DNA of 64,000 nucleotides from contig NZ_RBAL01000011.1 in the NCBI RefSeq assembly GCF_003626535.1, positions 62,001 through 126,000 of the forward strand. The letters run 5' to 3'. Position numbers and translations under genes: made by a program. Of this stretch, positions 1 through 9,325 are shown one piece after another (the first letter of the stretch is position 1; each line of letters starts with the position of its first letter). Source of the stretch: Streptomyces hoynatensis (lineage in GTDB: Bacteria; Actinomycetota; Actinomycetes; Streptomycetales; Streptomycetaceae). The notes beneath the pieces are model-generated. The model searched no databases, was not told the DNA's origin, and was given only the letters and a program-made list of their open reading frames with translations.

Positions 1-489
<489 letters not shown>

Positions 490-510
490 GGTTCGTTGAT
501 CCCTACCTGT

Positions 511-523
511 GTCACCGGGTGAC
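511..523. promoter_or_regulatory. Palindrome upstream of htpG, possible operator
   Basis: A perfect 6-base inverted repeat with a one-base centre (GTCACC G GGTGAC) lies 22 bases from the htpG start. It does not match the HspR (HAIR), CIRCE or RheA heat-shock operators that I know. Its role is inferred only from position. Confidence 0.35.
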
Positions 524-717
524 GGGGGTGCGGGCGCCCGCCCCGCCCGGCGGTCGGCCGGGCCGGCGGGGCCGCGGCCCCCAGGTACGTTTGCCTGCTG
601 ATGGTACGGGGTGGGCAGGCACCGCCGCTGGCCTCGGCCGGCCGGGCTGCGACCGGCGGCGCGACGGCACCGGGTGGCGCCGCCCGTGCCGCGGGAGCGG
701 TTGGCGAGAATTGGCGG

Positions 718-2604
718 GTGAGCGATTCGGCGACTTCCGGGCCCTCGGCGGGGCAGACCACGGACGAGCAGGAGAGCGCGGCGCCGCTGCGGCTGTTCCT
801 CAGGACGGAGACCGGCGGCGCCGTCGTGCTGCTGGTGGCGGCCCTGGCCTCGGTGATCTGGATCAACATCGGCCCGGGGACGTACGCGGAGTTCTGGGGC
901 ACCGAGCTGTCGATCGACGTGGGGGACGCCGGCCTGTCGCTCGACCTGCGCGGCTGGGTCAACAGCGGGCTGATGACGCTGTTCTTCTTCGTCGTCGGCC
1001 TGGAGACGCGGCGCGAGCTGGACATGGGCGAGCTGCGGGAGCGGCGGCGGGTGGTGCCGCTGCTGGCGGCGGGGCTCGCGGGGACGCTGGTGCCGGTGGG
1101 GATCTTCCTCGGCCTGAACGCGGGGGACTCCTCGGCGCACGGCTGGGGCGTGGCGATGTCCACCGACACCGCGTTCGCGCTGGGCATGCTGGCGCTGTTC
1201 GGCGCCCGCTTCCCCCGGAGCCTGCGGACCTTCCTGCTGACCGCGACGGTCGTCGACGACTTCGTGGCCCTGGCGGTCATCGCGGTCGTCTACAGCGAGG
1301 AGCTCAGCCTCCCCGCCCTGCTGACGGGCCTGGGCATCTTCGCCGCGGTGCTGCTGGTCCGCGCGGCCGGCATCCGCCGGGGCGCGGTGTACGCGGTGCT
1401 CGCCGCGGCGGCCTGGGTGGCGTTCGAGAAGTCGGGCGTGGACCCGATCGTCGTGGGCCTGGCGATGGGCCTGCTCACCTACGCCTATCCGGCCGCGCGC
1501 GGTGACCTGGAGCGGGCCACGGCGCTCTTCCGGCTGTTCCGCGAGCAGCCGACGGCGGAGTTCGAGCGCTCGGTGCGCAGCGGGATCGCCTCGGCGCTCT
1601 CGCCGAACGTGCGGCTGCAGCGGATGTTCCACCCGTGGTCGAGCTATGTCGTGGTACCGCTGTTCGCGCTGGCCAACGCCGGGGTGGAGCTGGGCGGCGG
1701 CACGCTGGCCGGGGCGTTCTCCTCCCCGGTCACCTACGGCATCCTGCTCGGCTATCTGGTGGGCAAGCCGCTCGGCGTCCTGGGGGCGTCCTGGCTCACC
1801 ACGCGGCTGAGCCGGGGGCGGCTGCGCCCGCCGGTCGGCTGGGGCTCGGTGCTGGCCTCGGGGTCGATGGCCGGGGTCGGCTTCACCGTGTCCCTGCTGA
1901 TCGCCACCCTGGCGCTGAGCGGCGCGCGGCTGGAGCAGGCGAAGGTCGGCATCATCGCGACCGTCCTCGGCTCGGCCGTCACCGCCCTCGCCGTCACCCG
2001 GGGCCTTGGGCTGCTGCCGCGGGGCCTGCGGATGCGGGCGCTGTTCGGCACCGCGGAGGGGATCGTGGACCTGGCGGAGCCGGTCGATCCGGAGCGCGAC
2101 CACGTGCGCGGCCCGGCGGACGCCCTGGTCACGCTCGTGGAGTACGGGGACTTCGAGTGCCCCTACTGCGGGCAGGCGGAGCCGGTGGTGCGCCGGCTGC
2201 TCGGCGACGTCGGGGACCTGCGCTACGTGTGGCGGCACCTGCCGCTGACCGACGTGCACCCGCACGCGCAGTCGGCGGCCGAGGCGGCGGTGGCGGCGGC
2301 GCGGCAGGGGGCGTTCTGGGAGATGCACGACCTGCTGTTCGCGCATCAGGGGGCGCTGCGGACCGCGGACCTGCTCGGGTACGCCCGCCGGCTTGGCCTG
2401 GACGTCGAGCGGTTCCGCCGCGACCTGGAGGGGCGGGCCGGGGCGCGGCGGGTGGCCGAGGACGTGGAGTCGGCCGACCTGAGCGGCGTCTCGGGCACCC
2501 CGACCTTCTTCGTCAACGGCAGGCGCCACCAGGGCGCCTACGACATCGCGGGGCTGTCCGCCGCCGTCCGCGCGGCCCGGGAGCGTGCCCTGCTGACCCG
2601 CTGA
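718..2604 (+). CDS. nhaA: Na+/H+ antiporter NhaA fused to a DsbA-like thioredoxin domain
   Basis: The first ~430 residues are an NhaA antiporter with about 11-12 hydrophobic segments, the STDTAFALG helix, and the paired aspartates VVDD (Asp180, Asp181) that bind Na+ or H+ in the E. coli enzyme. A linker leads to a DsbA/FrnE-type thioredoxin fold (about residues 455-628) with a CPYC redox pair (Cys481, Cys484) and the cis-proline loop SGTPTFFVNG. This two-domain form is known in actinobacteria and some other bacteria; what the redox domain adds is not established. I prefer the GTG at 718; an ATG at 601 would add 39 residues of low-complexity sequence unlike family N-termini. Confidence 0.9.
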   Translation: MSDSATSGPSAGQTTDEQESAAPLRLFLRTETGGAVVLLVAALASVIWINIGPGTYAEFWGTELSIDVGDAGLSLDLRGWVNSGLMTLFFFVVGLETRRELDMGELRERRRVVPLLAAGLAGTLVPVGIFLGLNAGDSSAHGWGVAMSTDTAFALGMLALFGARFPRSLRTFLLTATVVDDFVALAVIAVVYSEELSLPALLTGLGIFAAVLLVRAAGIRRGAVYAVLAAAAWVAFEKSGVDPIVVGLAMGLLTYAYPAARGDLERATALFRLFREQPTAEFERSVRSGIASALSPNVRLQRMFHPWSSYVVVPLFALANAGVELGGGTLAGAFSSPVTYGILLGYLVGKPLGVLGASWLTTRLSRGRLRPPVGWGSVLASGSMAGVGFTVSLLIATLALSGARLEQAKVGIIATVLGSAVTALAVTRGLGLLPRGLRMRALFGTAEGIVDLAEPVDPERDHVRGPADALVTLVEYGDFECPYCGQAEPVVRRLLGDVGDLRYVWRHLPLTDVHPHAQSAAEAAVAAARQGAFWEMHDLLFAHQGALRTADLLGYARRLGLDVERFRRDLEGRAGARRVAEDVESADLSGVSGTPTFFVNGRRHQGAYDIAGLSAAVRAARERALLTR

Positions 2605-2605
2605 G

Positions 2606-2637
2606 GCCCGGCCCCGGCCGTGACGGCGGGGCCGGGC
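2606..2637. terminator. Convergent terminator-like hairpin
   Basis: Perfect 11-base arms (GCCCGGCCCCG and its complement) around a 10-base loop, directly after the nhaA stop and before the end of the convergent dehydrogenase gene. There is no U-tract, as is common in high-GC actinobacteria. Confidence 0.6.
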
Positions 2638-2650
2638 GCCCGGGGCCGGC

Positions 2651-3655
2651 TCAGGCGGCGGCCCGCGGGGTGATCTGGGTCTTCACGCCCGCTCCGGTGC
2701 GCACCGCGCGGAAGGCCGCCGCGTGGTCGTCGAGGCCGAAGGAGGCGGTGACCAGCGGGTCGAGCTCGACCTGCCCCGAGGCCGCCAGGTCGAGGGCGGC
2801 GGCGTAGCTGTGCAGCACCGCCATCGAGCCGATCACGGTGATCTCGTCGTTGTAGATCCGGAAGGGCGACACCGCGATCCTGGCCTCGGCGGCGGCCACG
2901 CCGAAGATCAGCAGCCGGCCGCCGCGCCGCACCGCGGAGAGCGCGTCCTCGATCGCGGCGGGCACCCCCGTGACGTCGACGGCGGCGTCGAAGCGCTCCC
3001 CGTCGAGCTCGCCGACGGAGGTGGCGGTGGCCGTGGCGCCGAGCCGCGCGGCGACGGCGAGCCGTTCTGCGTTGCGGTCCACGACGACGAGCCGGCGCGC
3101 GCCCGCGGCGAGCAGCAGCTGCTGCAGCAGGAGCCCCATCGTGCCGGCGCCGACCAGCAGGACCGTCTCGCCGAGGACGGGGCCGAGGCGCCGCACGCCG
3201 TGCACCGCGCAGGACAGCGGCTCGACCATGGCCCCGGCCGCGCTGGAGAGGTGGTCGGGCAGCGGGTGGGCGTTGGCCGCGGGCACCGCCACGTACTCGG
3301 CGAACGCGCCGTCGACGGTGTCCCCGGTGGCGCCCCAGAACTCGCAGAGGTTGCCGCGCCCGGCCCGGCAGGCCGCGCAGTGGCCGCAGAACAGGGAGGG
3401 GTCGACGGCGACCCGCTGCCCCACTTCGAGGCCGGTGCCGGCGCCGGGGCCGAGGGCGGCCACGCGGCCGGCGAACTCGTGCCCGGGGACCAGCGGGTAG
3501 GGGGCGGGCGGGAACTCGCCGTCGAGAATGTGCAGGTCGGTGCCGCAGATGCCGCAGGCGTCCACCTCCACGATCACCTCTCCGTGTCCTGGCGTCGGGT
3601 CCGGCACCTCTCCGGCCCTGAGCACCCCGGGCCTGTCGACGATCAACGCGCGCAT
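2651..3655 (-). CDS. Zinc-dependent alcohol/polyol dehydrogenase (MDR family)
   Basis: A 334-residue medium-chain dehydrogenase resembling sorbitol/threonine dehydrogenases. Catalytic zinc ligands are Cys37 (GICGTD), His59 and Glu60 (PGHE). Four cysteines for structural zinc are at 90, 93, 96 and 104. The Rossmann motif VGAGTMG follows near residue 170, with an Asp after beta-2 (VVVDRN) that suggests NAD(H). The ATG at 3653-3655 has an AAGAGGAA ribosome site. The start overlaps the tail of the upstream truncated dapA-like gene by 13 bases, so the two once formed an operon, typical of sugar or sugar-acid catabolism. The substrate cannot be read from the sequence. Confidence 0.85.
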   Translation of the reverse strand: MRALIVDRPGVLRAGEVPDPTPGHGEVIVEVDACGICGTDLHILDGEFPPAPYPLVPGHEFAGRVAALGPGAGTGLEVGQRVAVDPSLFCGHCAACRAGRGNLCEFWGATGDTVDGAFAEYVAVPAANAHPLPDHLSSAAGAMVEPLSCAVHGVRRLGPVLGETVLLVGAGTMGLLLQQLLLAAGARRLVVVDRNAERLAVAARLGATATATSVGELDGERFDAAVDVTGVPAAIEDALSAVRRGGRLLIFGVAAAEARIAVSPFRIYNDEITVIGSMAVLHSYAAALDLAASGQVELDPLVTASFGLDDHAAAFRAVRTGAGVKTQITPRAAA

Positions 3656-4380
3656 CGTTCCTCTTCTTTCCCCGGCGCGTTCCCCGGCACGGTCCCCGGC
3701 GCACTGTCCGCTTCCCGTCCCGGTTTCCGCTCCGGTCCTCGTGCTTGACTCCGCGGCCCCGCCGCGGGCGCCGCCGCGGGCCCCGGCGGCCGGCCGGCGT
3801 GGCCGGGGCCGAGGGGCCCGTAGGCGGCGGCCAGCCGGTCGGCGCGGGTACGCGCCGCCGCGTCTGGCGGCCGCACCGCCATCCTGGCGGCGTCCGTGGC
3901 CAGGCCACGAACCCGCAGAGCGTACTTCAGGTGCCCGATGCCGGGTCCGACGGCCGCGACCACCGCGGCCGCCTCCCGCCGCGCGGCCAGGGCCCGGCTC
4001 CCCTCGCCCGCCGGGTCCCGCGCCAGCGCGGCGGCGAGCGCGCCGAACGCCTCGGGGAAGGCACCGGAGCAGCCGGACACCACGCCGGCGCCGCCCGCGG
4101 ACAGCACGCCGGCCAGGTCGGCATCGTCGCCGGAGAACACGGCGAAGTCCTCCGGGCAGGCCCCCACGTACGCGGCGACGCGCCCCGCGGGCTCGCCGCT
4201 GAGCTTCACCCCGGCGATGCCGGTCTCCGCCGCCAGGGCGGCCACCCCCGCGGGCGGCACCGCCACCCCGGTGCGCTCGGGGAAGACGTAGGCCAGCACC
4301 TCGGCCGGCCCGGCCGCCGCGCAGACGGCGGCGTAGTAGCGCGGCAGCTCGTCGGGGCCAGGGTGCGCGTGATCGGTGGC
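3643..4380 (-). pseudogene. Truncated DapA/NanA-family aldolase (C-terminal half only)
   Basis: The reading frame encodes the second half of a dihydrodipicolinate synthase/N-acetylneuraminate lyase family protein: the strand with YVFPERTG, the Schiff-base lysine in GIAGVKLSG, then SGDDAD and GGAGVVSGCSG segments and the C-terminal helices. The first ~140 residues, including the substrate-binding GTTGE-type loop, are missing. Homology stops at about 4380, exactly where sequence of lower G+C and different codon use begins. It overlaps the dehydrogenase start by 13 bases. I call it a remnant left by a deletion or insertion; an assembly join is the alternative. Confidence 0.75.
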
Positions 4381-4761
4381 ACTGCACGTCTCGAGACGGA
4401 CAGGGAGAGCCCGACATGGTTTGGCGCCAATGTCTATAAGTACGGAGGCTATCTCATCGGCGACATCCCGGTCGTGGGAGAGCATCTTCAGACCGCGGTC
4501 GACCAGGCGATCAGCAGCTGGCTCGAGCACGAAAGCAGAGTCATTGACCAAAGGATGGAAGACTACACGGCAGAGTACTACGGCACGGAGAACGAATATC
4601 TCGCCGAAATGACAAGGCAATGGCTCCAGTCGAACCCCGCGCCTCCACGCTACGGTGACGCGGATGCCGGACAGTGGCCCACTGATGTGGCTCAGGAGAT
4701 CCAGTTGGGCGCGAGAGCCGGACACGATGACGCCGAGGAACTGAGGGGACATCGCTCGTGA
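4381..4761 (+). pseudogene. C-terminal fragment of a DUF6571-like protein
   Basis: About 120 codons without a credible start or ribosome site encode a segment with GGYLIGDIPVVGE, a helix AVDQAISSWLEHES, and a helical EYYGTENEYLAEMTRQWLQ end. This resembles the C-termini of large actinobacterial DUF6571-like proteins, in which a hydrophobic IPVVG segment precedes amphipathic helices; the assignment is from memory and tentative. The N-terminal part is missing at the same junction that truncates the dapA-like gene. Codon third positions are clearly less G/C-rich than in neighbours. The stop overlaps the GTG of the next gene (GTGA). Confidence 0.5.
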
Positions 4762-5306
4762 AGCGGATCGCTTACCTCCTTGCCGCGATGGCCACCATAG
4801 GAGGCATCGTCGGCTATTTCTCGTTTCGGGGCGGGAAGGCGTCGTACGCGGTTCCGCACGATGTGTGCGATGTTCCGGTTTCCGCGCAGCACGTTGAGCC
4901 GCTTCTTCCCGAGGGAGATGACCTGCGCCAGCGGCAGCCGGATGTCGATACGCCTGTGCCTCTCGTCTTCGTCTGCCGCGTCGAAGTGGATGGTGAAGAG
5001 ACCCTCGCCGTCGATGTGACGGCCTCTTCCGTGACAACGGATATCGTTGCGTCCTCCCAACTCGGCCCTGGCGCCTACGGGCTCTCCTCACCCATCGAGA
5101 CCACCATTGACGGCTACACCGCCGTGCTCGGGCCCCGCGCAGCACTGGTGCTGATGCCCTGTCCGGCCCAAGGCGAGGGCGGGGCCCTGACGGTCAATGT
5201 GCAGTCCTTTGCCGAACCGGACGGCACGTCTGAGGAAAAGCGGGGACTGATCGAGGATTTCACAGCGGATTTCCTGGGGGGCCTGAAGCGGAGCCAGGGC
5301 TGCTGA
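4758..5306 (+). CDS. Small exported or membrane-anchored protein of unknown function
   Basis: A 182-residue protein starting at GTG 4758, coupled by a GTGA overlap to the upstream DUF6571-like fragment. The N-terminus (KR followed by IAYLLAAMATIGGIVGYF) is a signal anchor or uncleaved signal peptide. The rest is polar with four cysteines (in HDVC, VFVC, LMPC and the C-terminal GC) that could form two extracytoplasmic disulfides. I do not recognise a domain. Small secreted proteins of this kind often follow DUF6571-type genes in Streptomyces, which fits a former two-gene unit. Base composition is lower in G+C than the window average, suggesting later acquisition. Confidence 0.7.
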   Translation: MKRIAYLLAAMATIGGIVGYFSFRGGKASYAVPHDVCDVPVSAQHVEPLLPEGDDLRQRQPDVDTPVPLVFVCRVEVDGEETLAVDVTASSVTTDIVASSQLGPGAYGLSSPIETTIDGYTAVLGPRAALVLMPCPAQGEGGALTVNVQSFAEPDGTSEEKRGLIEDFTADFLGGLKRSQGC

Positions 5307-5671
5307 GAGCGCGGCTCGCGCGATGACATGACCCGGCACTCCCGCCCGGTCCAGGCCGGGCCGCATCGCCCGCGGACGGGACCTCCCCGCGCGGGCCCGG
5401 GGCAGGCGCCCGGCCCGCGCGGCGCGGGGATGCCCGGGGAAGACAGGCGCCATCGACGACACGGCTCCGCGGCGAGGTGCCTTCGGCGGTTCCACTGGGC
5501 CCGGCCGGGGCCGGCGAGAGGGGACCGCCCTGCCGCGCATCCGTACGGCAACGCCCCGCGCGCTCGGCCGAGTTGACGCCGCGTCGCCCCGGCCCGCTCC
5601 CGCGCCCGCGCCCCGCCCCCGCCCCGCGGCAGCGGCGCCGTGCGGGCGCTCGCCAACTGCTGCCGCACCTC

Positions 5672-5700
5672 TTGACGTGTCTGCAACACAATGGGTTTAT
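5672..5700 (+). promoter_or_regulatory. Candidate mannanase promoter
   Basis: TTGACG at 5672-5677 and GTTTAT at 5695-5700 with a 17-base spacer. The -35 is close to the vegetative consensus; the -10 is weak. The CebR operator abuts the -10, so a bound repressor would cover the start point. Confidence 0.5.
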
Positions 5701-5713
5701 GGGAGCGCTCCCA
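5700..5713. promoter_or_regulatory. CebR operator (TGGGAGCGCTCCCA)
   Basis: A perfect 14-base palindrome identical to the published Streptomyces CebR site, which controls cellulose and cello-oligosaccharide genes. CebR is a LacI-family repressor released by cello-oligosaccharides. The site lies 47 bases before the mannanase start and abuts the candidate -10. Confidence 0.9.
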
Positions 5714-5760
5714 AGTTCGTTCGGCTGAGTAAGTAACATCACCGCACCCCTGGAGCCGCC

Positions 5761-7452
5761 ATGACCACCGAGTTCGTGGGGTCTGCCGACCCCGTGTCCG
5801 CCGATTCCGTCCGCTCCCTACCGAAACGGCGGGCCGTCACCGCCCTGCTCGCCGTCCTCGCCACCCTCGGGGCCCTGCTCGGCCTCGGCCAGGCCGCGCA
5901 GGCCTCCCCCGTGCAGACGGCCGCCGTCGGCCTGCACATCAGCGACGGCCGTCTGCTGGAAAGCAACGGCAACGACTTCGTGATGCGCGGCATCAACCAC
6001 GCGCACACCTGGTACCAGGGCGAGACCCAGTCGTTCGCCGACATCAAGGCGCTGGGCGCGAACACCGTCCGCGTCGTCCTCGCCGACGGCCACCGCTGGG
6101 CCGAGAACGGCGCCGAGGACGTGGCGAACATCGTCGACCAGTGCAAGGCCAACCGGCTCATCTGCGTGCTGGAGGTGCACGACACCACCGGCTACGGGGA
6201 GGACTCGGCGGCCGGCACGCTGGACGAGGCGGCCGACTACTGGATCGGCCTCAAGGACGTCCTCGAAGGCCAGGAGGACTACGTCATCATCAACATCGGC
6301 AACGAGCCCTGGGGCAACACCAACCCGGAGGGCTGGACCCAGCCGACCGTCTCCGCGATCCAGAAGCTGCGCGACGCCGGCTTCCAGCACACGATCATGG
6401 TGGACGCCCCCAACTGGGGCCAGGACTGGCAGAACGTCATGCGCACCAACGCGCAGACCGTCTACCAGGCCGACCCCACCGGCAACCTGCTCTTCTCGAT
6501 CCACATGTACAGCGTCTACGACACGGCGCAGGAGATCACCGACTACCTGCACGCCTTCGTCGACGCCGGCCTTCCCCTGGTCATCGGCGAGTTCGGCGGG
6601 CCGGCCGACCAGTACGGCGACCCGGACGAGGACACCATGATGGCCGCCGCAGAGGAGCTCGACCTGGGGTACCTGGCCTGGTCCTGGAGCGGCAACAGCG
6701 ACCCGATCCTCGACCTGGTGCTCAACTTCGACCCCGCCCAGATGACCTCCTGGGGTGAGCGGATCTTCTACGGGGCCAACGGCATCCTGGAGACGTCCGA
6801 GGAGGCCACCATCTTCGGCGGCTCGGGCAATCCGGGCGACGAGGAGGCGCCCACCGCGCCGGGCACCCCGCGGTCGAGCGCGGTGACCGGCACCTCGGTG
6901 ACCCTGTCGTGGACGGCGGCCACCGACAACGTGGGCGTCACCCGTTACGAGGTGGTGCGGGTCGACGGCGGCACGGAGACCTCGGCCGCCACCACCTCGG
7001 GGACCTCGGTGACGGTCTCCGGCCTCGCGCCCGAGACCTCCTACACCTTCGCCGTCTACGCCAGGGACGCGGCCGGCAACAGGTCCCCGCGCTCCGGCAC
7101 GGTCGCGGTCACCACGTCGAGCGCGCCCGCGGCCTCCTGCGGGGTGGACTACACGGTGGTGGGCGACTGGGGCAGCGGCTTCCAGGGCGAGATCGTCATC
7201 CACAACACCGGCACCTCGGCGCTGAGCAACTGGACCCTCGGCTTCACCTTCGCCGACGGCCAGCGCATCTCCCAGATGTGGGGCGGCACCCCCACGCAGA
7301 GCGGCGGCGCGGTGAGCGTCACCCCGGCCTCGTACACGGCGACGATCCCGGCGGGCGGCTCGGTCACCCTCGGCTTCACGGCCGAGCGCGGCTCCGCCAA
7401 CACGGCGCCGACGGCCTTCACCCTCGGCGGCGGCGCCTGCACCACGCTGTGA
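5761..7452 (+). CDS. manA: Secreted endo-1,4-beta-mannanase (GH5_8) with FN3 and CBM2
   Basis: A 563-residue exported enzyme that should cleave internal beta-1,4-mannosidic bonds of mannans. Residues 1-50 are a signal peptide (KRR followed by a long Ala/Leu core, AQA-S). The GH5 domain (about 55-355) closely follows Streptomyces lividans ManA. The acid/base is Glu182 (NIGNEPWG) and the nucleophile Glu277 (GEFGG). An FN3 module (about 361-455) and a family 2 carbohydrate-binding module (about 458-563, with conserved Trp and terminal Cys) follow. The ATG has a GGAG site. A perfect CebR operator upstream implies control by cello-oligosaccharides, coupling mannan and cellulose attack. Confidence 0.93.
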   Translation: MTTEFVGSADPVSADSVRSLPKRRAVTALLAVLATLGALLGLGQAAQASPVQTAAVGLHISDGRLLESNGNDFVMRGINHAHTWYQGETQSFADIKALGANTVRVVLADGHRWAENGAEDVANIVDQCKANRLICVLEVHDTTGYGEDSAAGTLDEAADYWIGLKDVLEGQEDYVIINIGNEPWGNTNPEGWTQPTVSAIQKLRDAGFQHTIMVDAPNWGQDWQNVMRTNAQTVYQADPTGNLLFSIHMYSVYDTAQEITDYLHAFVDAGLPLVIGEFGGPADQYGDPDEDTMMAAAEELDLGYLAWSWSGNSDPILDLVLNFDPAQMTSWGERIFYGANGILETSEEATIFGGSGNPGDEEAPTAPGTPRSSAVTGTSVTLSWTAATDNVGVTRYEVVRVDGGTETSAATTSGTSVTVSGLAPETSYTFAVYARDAAGNRSPRSGTVAVTTSSAPAASCGVDYTVVGDWGSGFQGEIVIHNTGTSALSNWTLGFTFADGQRISQMWGGTPTQSGGAVSVTPASYTATIPAGGSVTLGFTAERGSANTAPTAFTLGGGACTTL

Positions 7453-7506
7453 GGCACCGCGCGCCCCGCATGTCCTGCGGACCCGCCTGAGGCGGGGGCG
7501 TGATTT

Positions 7507-7547
7507 CGCGGGCCGGTGGGCCGGGGTTCCCGGTCCGCCGGCCCGCG
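7507..7547. terminator. Convergent hairpin between manA and cotH
   Basis: Ten perfect base pairs (CGCGGGCCGG with its complement), extendable to about 18 pairs with G-U pairs, between the ends of two convergent genes. Confidence 0.6.
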
Positions 7548-7552
7548 GCGTC

Positions 7553-9325
7553 TCAGCCGGCGCTCGGCTGCCAGCCGGAGGAGTCGAGCCAGGCGGCGCG
7601 CTGGGTGAGCCAGTCCCGCAGGTACTGGACCTGGCCCTGCCAGGTGGCGGCGGTGGGGGTGAGGAAGGGCCCGACGAAGAGGTCGGAGAGGTTGGGCCAC
7701 TTCTGGAAGTTGCGCTGGGCCGCGGCGGTGAGCGGGGCGGTGAGGGCGTCGATCCGCTCGCCGAGGCTCGCGTCGGACAGCAGGCCCTGGCGCAGGTCCC
7801 GCCAGCGGGCGTCGAGCCGCTGGACGAAGGCCGGGTCGTTCATGAGGCGCAGGTACCAGTCGTCGCCGACCGGCTGCCTGGTCTGTTCGAACTGCCAGCC
7901 CTGGATCTGCTGGTTCTGGAAGTATCCGCCGGTGCCGAAGGTGAGGTCGTAGTCCCACAGGGGCCCGGCGACGATCTTCTCGTCCCGGTCCTTGTAGAAG
8001 TAGGTGCTGCGGACGTAGGCGTCCATGTTGCGGCTCAGCTCGTTGAGGATGATCTGGTCCGCGAAGGAGTCGACGTCGATGTAGGCGGGGTAACCGGTCT
8101 GGGGGTCGGAGGGGTTTTGCCCGTGCAGGGCGTCGTGGAATTGCTGGACGTACTGGGTCAGCCAGGCGCGCTGCTGGGTGTTGAGCGGTGAGGGGTCGGA
8201 GACCTCGAGGTACTGCCAGCAGGTCGCGGCGGCGCCGGTGCAGGTGAGGGTGGGCTCCTCGGCGGCCAGCCACTCGAACTCGAAGATGTAGCCGCCGGAT
8301 ATCTCCGGGAGGGAGACGTCGCTCTCCTCCAGCTGGTGCAGGTCGAGGCGGTCGGAGGAATTCTTGATGGTCTCGACGAGCATGTAGACGCCCTGGTAGT
8401 CGGCCGAGGCCAGCGGCCCGCCGTCCAGGTTGAGGTAGAGCTCGACGAAGGAGAAGCGGGGCGCCGCCATGCCCATGTCACGCCCGAGGCTGTAGACGAG
8501 GGCGTCGCGGATGAGGGACTTGTCGGAGAACGGCCCGCGCAGCACCCAGTCGGAGTCGGCGGGCATCCCGGCCATGGGGTAGTCGGCGTCGTCGTCCTCG
8601 TTGTCCCACAGTTCCAGCCGGTAGGGGGTCTTGGCGAAGGTGGCGGAGGACTGGCCGTGGAGGTGGAAGCCGGCCCTGGTGGCGACCGTGGGCGTGGCGG
8701 ACAGGGAGGCCGTGCCGCCCTGGGGGTCGGTCAGCAGGGTGGCCACGTCGGCGTACTCGCGGCCGGGCTTCCCGGCGCCGTAGGCGTCCATGACCATGAG
8801 CGGCAGGTCGCCGGTGGCGTCGAAGGAGCGGGCGACGTAGAGCGCGGTGCCGGGTTCCCCGGCGGGCGCGCCGCCCGAGAAGGGCCGGGCGCGCAGCTGG
8901 GTCGTGGCGGTGAGGCGGAGGGCGCCGGTGTACAAGAGGGAGCTTGCGGTGGGGAGTTGCCCGTCGGTGGTGTAGCGGATCTCGGCGCCGGCGACGGTGC
9001 TGCCGAGGGTCACCGAGAGCTCGCCCTGGAAGGTGCCGCTCGGCGCCGAGAAGGTGATGTCGCCGGTCAGGTCCTCGGCCGCGTCCTCGGCCGCCCGGGC
9101 GTCGGCGGCGGCCTGGCGTCCGGCGGGCCCGGCGCCCGCCGCGCGGGTGGCCGCGGGGCCGGCCTGGGTGGCGGCGCCGGCGGGGGTGGCGTGGGCGGTC
9201 GGGGCGGCCTCGGCGCCCGCGATGCCGGTCAGGAGGACGGCGAGCGCGGCGAGCAGGTGGACCAGGACTCTGTTGCGCGCCCTGCTTCCTGGGGGTTTCC
9301 GGAACGTGCTGCTTTCCCTGCGCAC
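7553..9325 (-). CDS. Secreted CotH-kinase family protein
   Basis: About 590 residues. A signal peptide (HLLAALAVLLTGIAGAEA) is followed by an Ala-rich stretch, a chitobiase/FN3-associated beta domain (about 90-155, with RYTTDGQLPT), and a CotH domain (about 200-560) showing HLHGQSSATFAKTPYRLEL, WVLRGPFSDKSLIRDAL and YQGVYMLVETIK. CotH proteins are atypical protein kinases known from Bacillus spore coat assembly and fungal spores; many bacterial members are exported with unknown targets. GTG 9325 has a GAGG site and gives a clean signal peptide, but means a 97-base overlap with the upstream VTC gene in another frame. Last gene of a DUF4956-VTC-CotH operon. Confidence 0.85.
   Translation of the reverse strand: MRRESSTFRKPPGSRARNRVLVHLLAALAVLLTGIAGAEAAPTAHATPAGAATQAGPAATRAAGAGPAGRQAAADARAAEDAAEDLTGDITFSAPSGTFQGELSVTLGSTVAGAEIRYTTDGQLPTASSLLYTGALRLTATTQLRARPFSGGAPAGEPGTALYVARSFDATGDLPLMVMDAYGAGKPGREYADVATLLTDPQGGTASLSATPTVATRAGFHLHGQSSATFAKTPYRLELWDNEDDDADYPMAGMPADSDWVLRGPFSDKSLIRDALVYSLGRDMGMAAPRFSFVELYLNLDGGPLASADYQGVYMLVETIKNSSDRLDLHQLEESDVSLPEISGGYIFEFEWLAAEEPTLTCTGAAATCWQYLEVSDPSPLNTQQRAWLTQYVQQFHDALHGQNPSDPQTGYPAYIDVDSFADQIILNELSRNMDAYVRSTYFYKDRDEKIVAGPLWDYDLTFGTGGYFQNQQIQGWQFEQTRQPVGDDWYLRLMNDPAFVQRLDARWRDLRQGLLSDASLGERIDALTAPLTAAAQRNFQKWPNLSDLFVGPFLTPTAATWQGQVQYLRDWLTQRAAWLDSSGWQPSAG

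Larger units (their letters stand above)
5307..5760. other. 454-base intergenic region upstream of the mannanase
   Basis: No convincing gene. The left part is G+C-rich with C-tracts. The right 90 bases carry the mannanase promoter and a CebR operator, listed separately. Confidence 0.6.
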
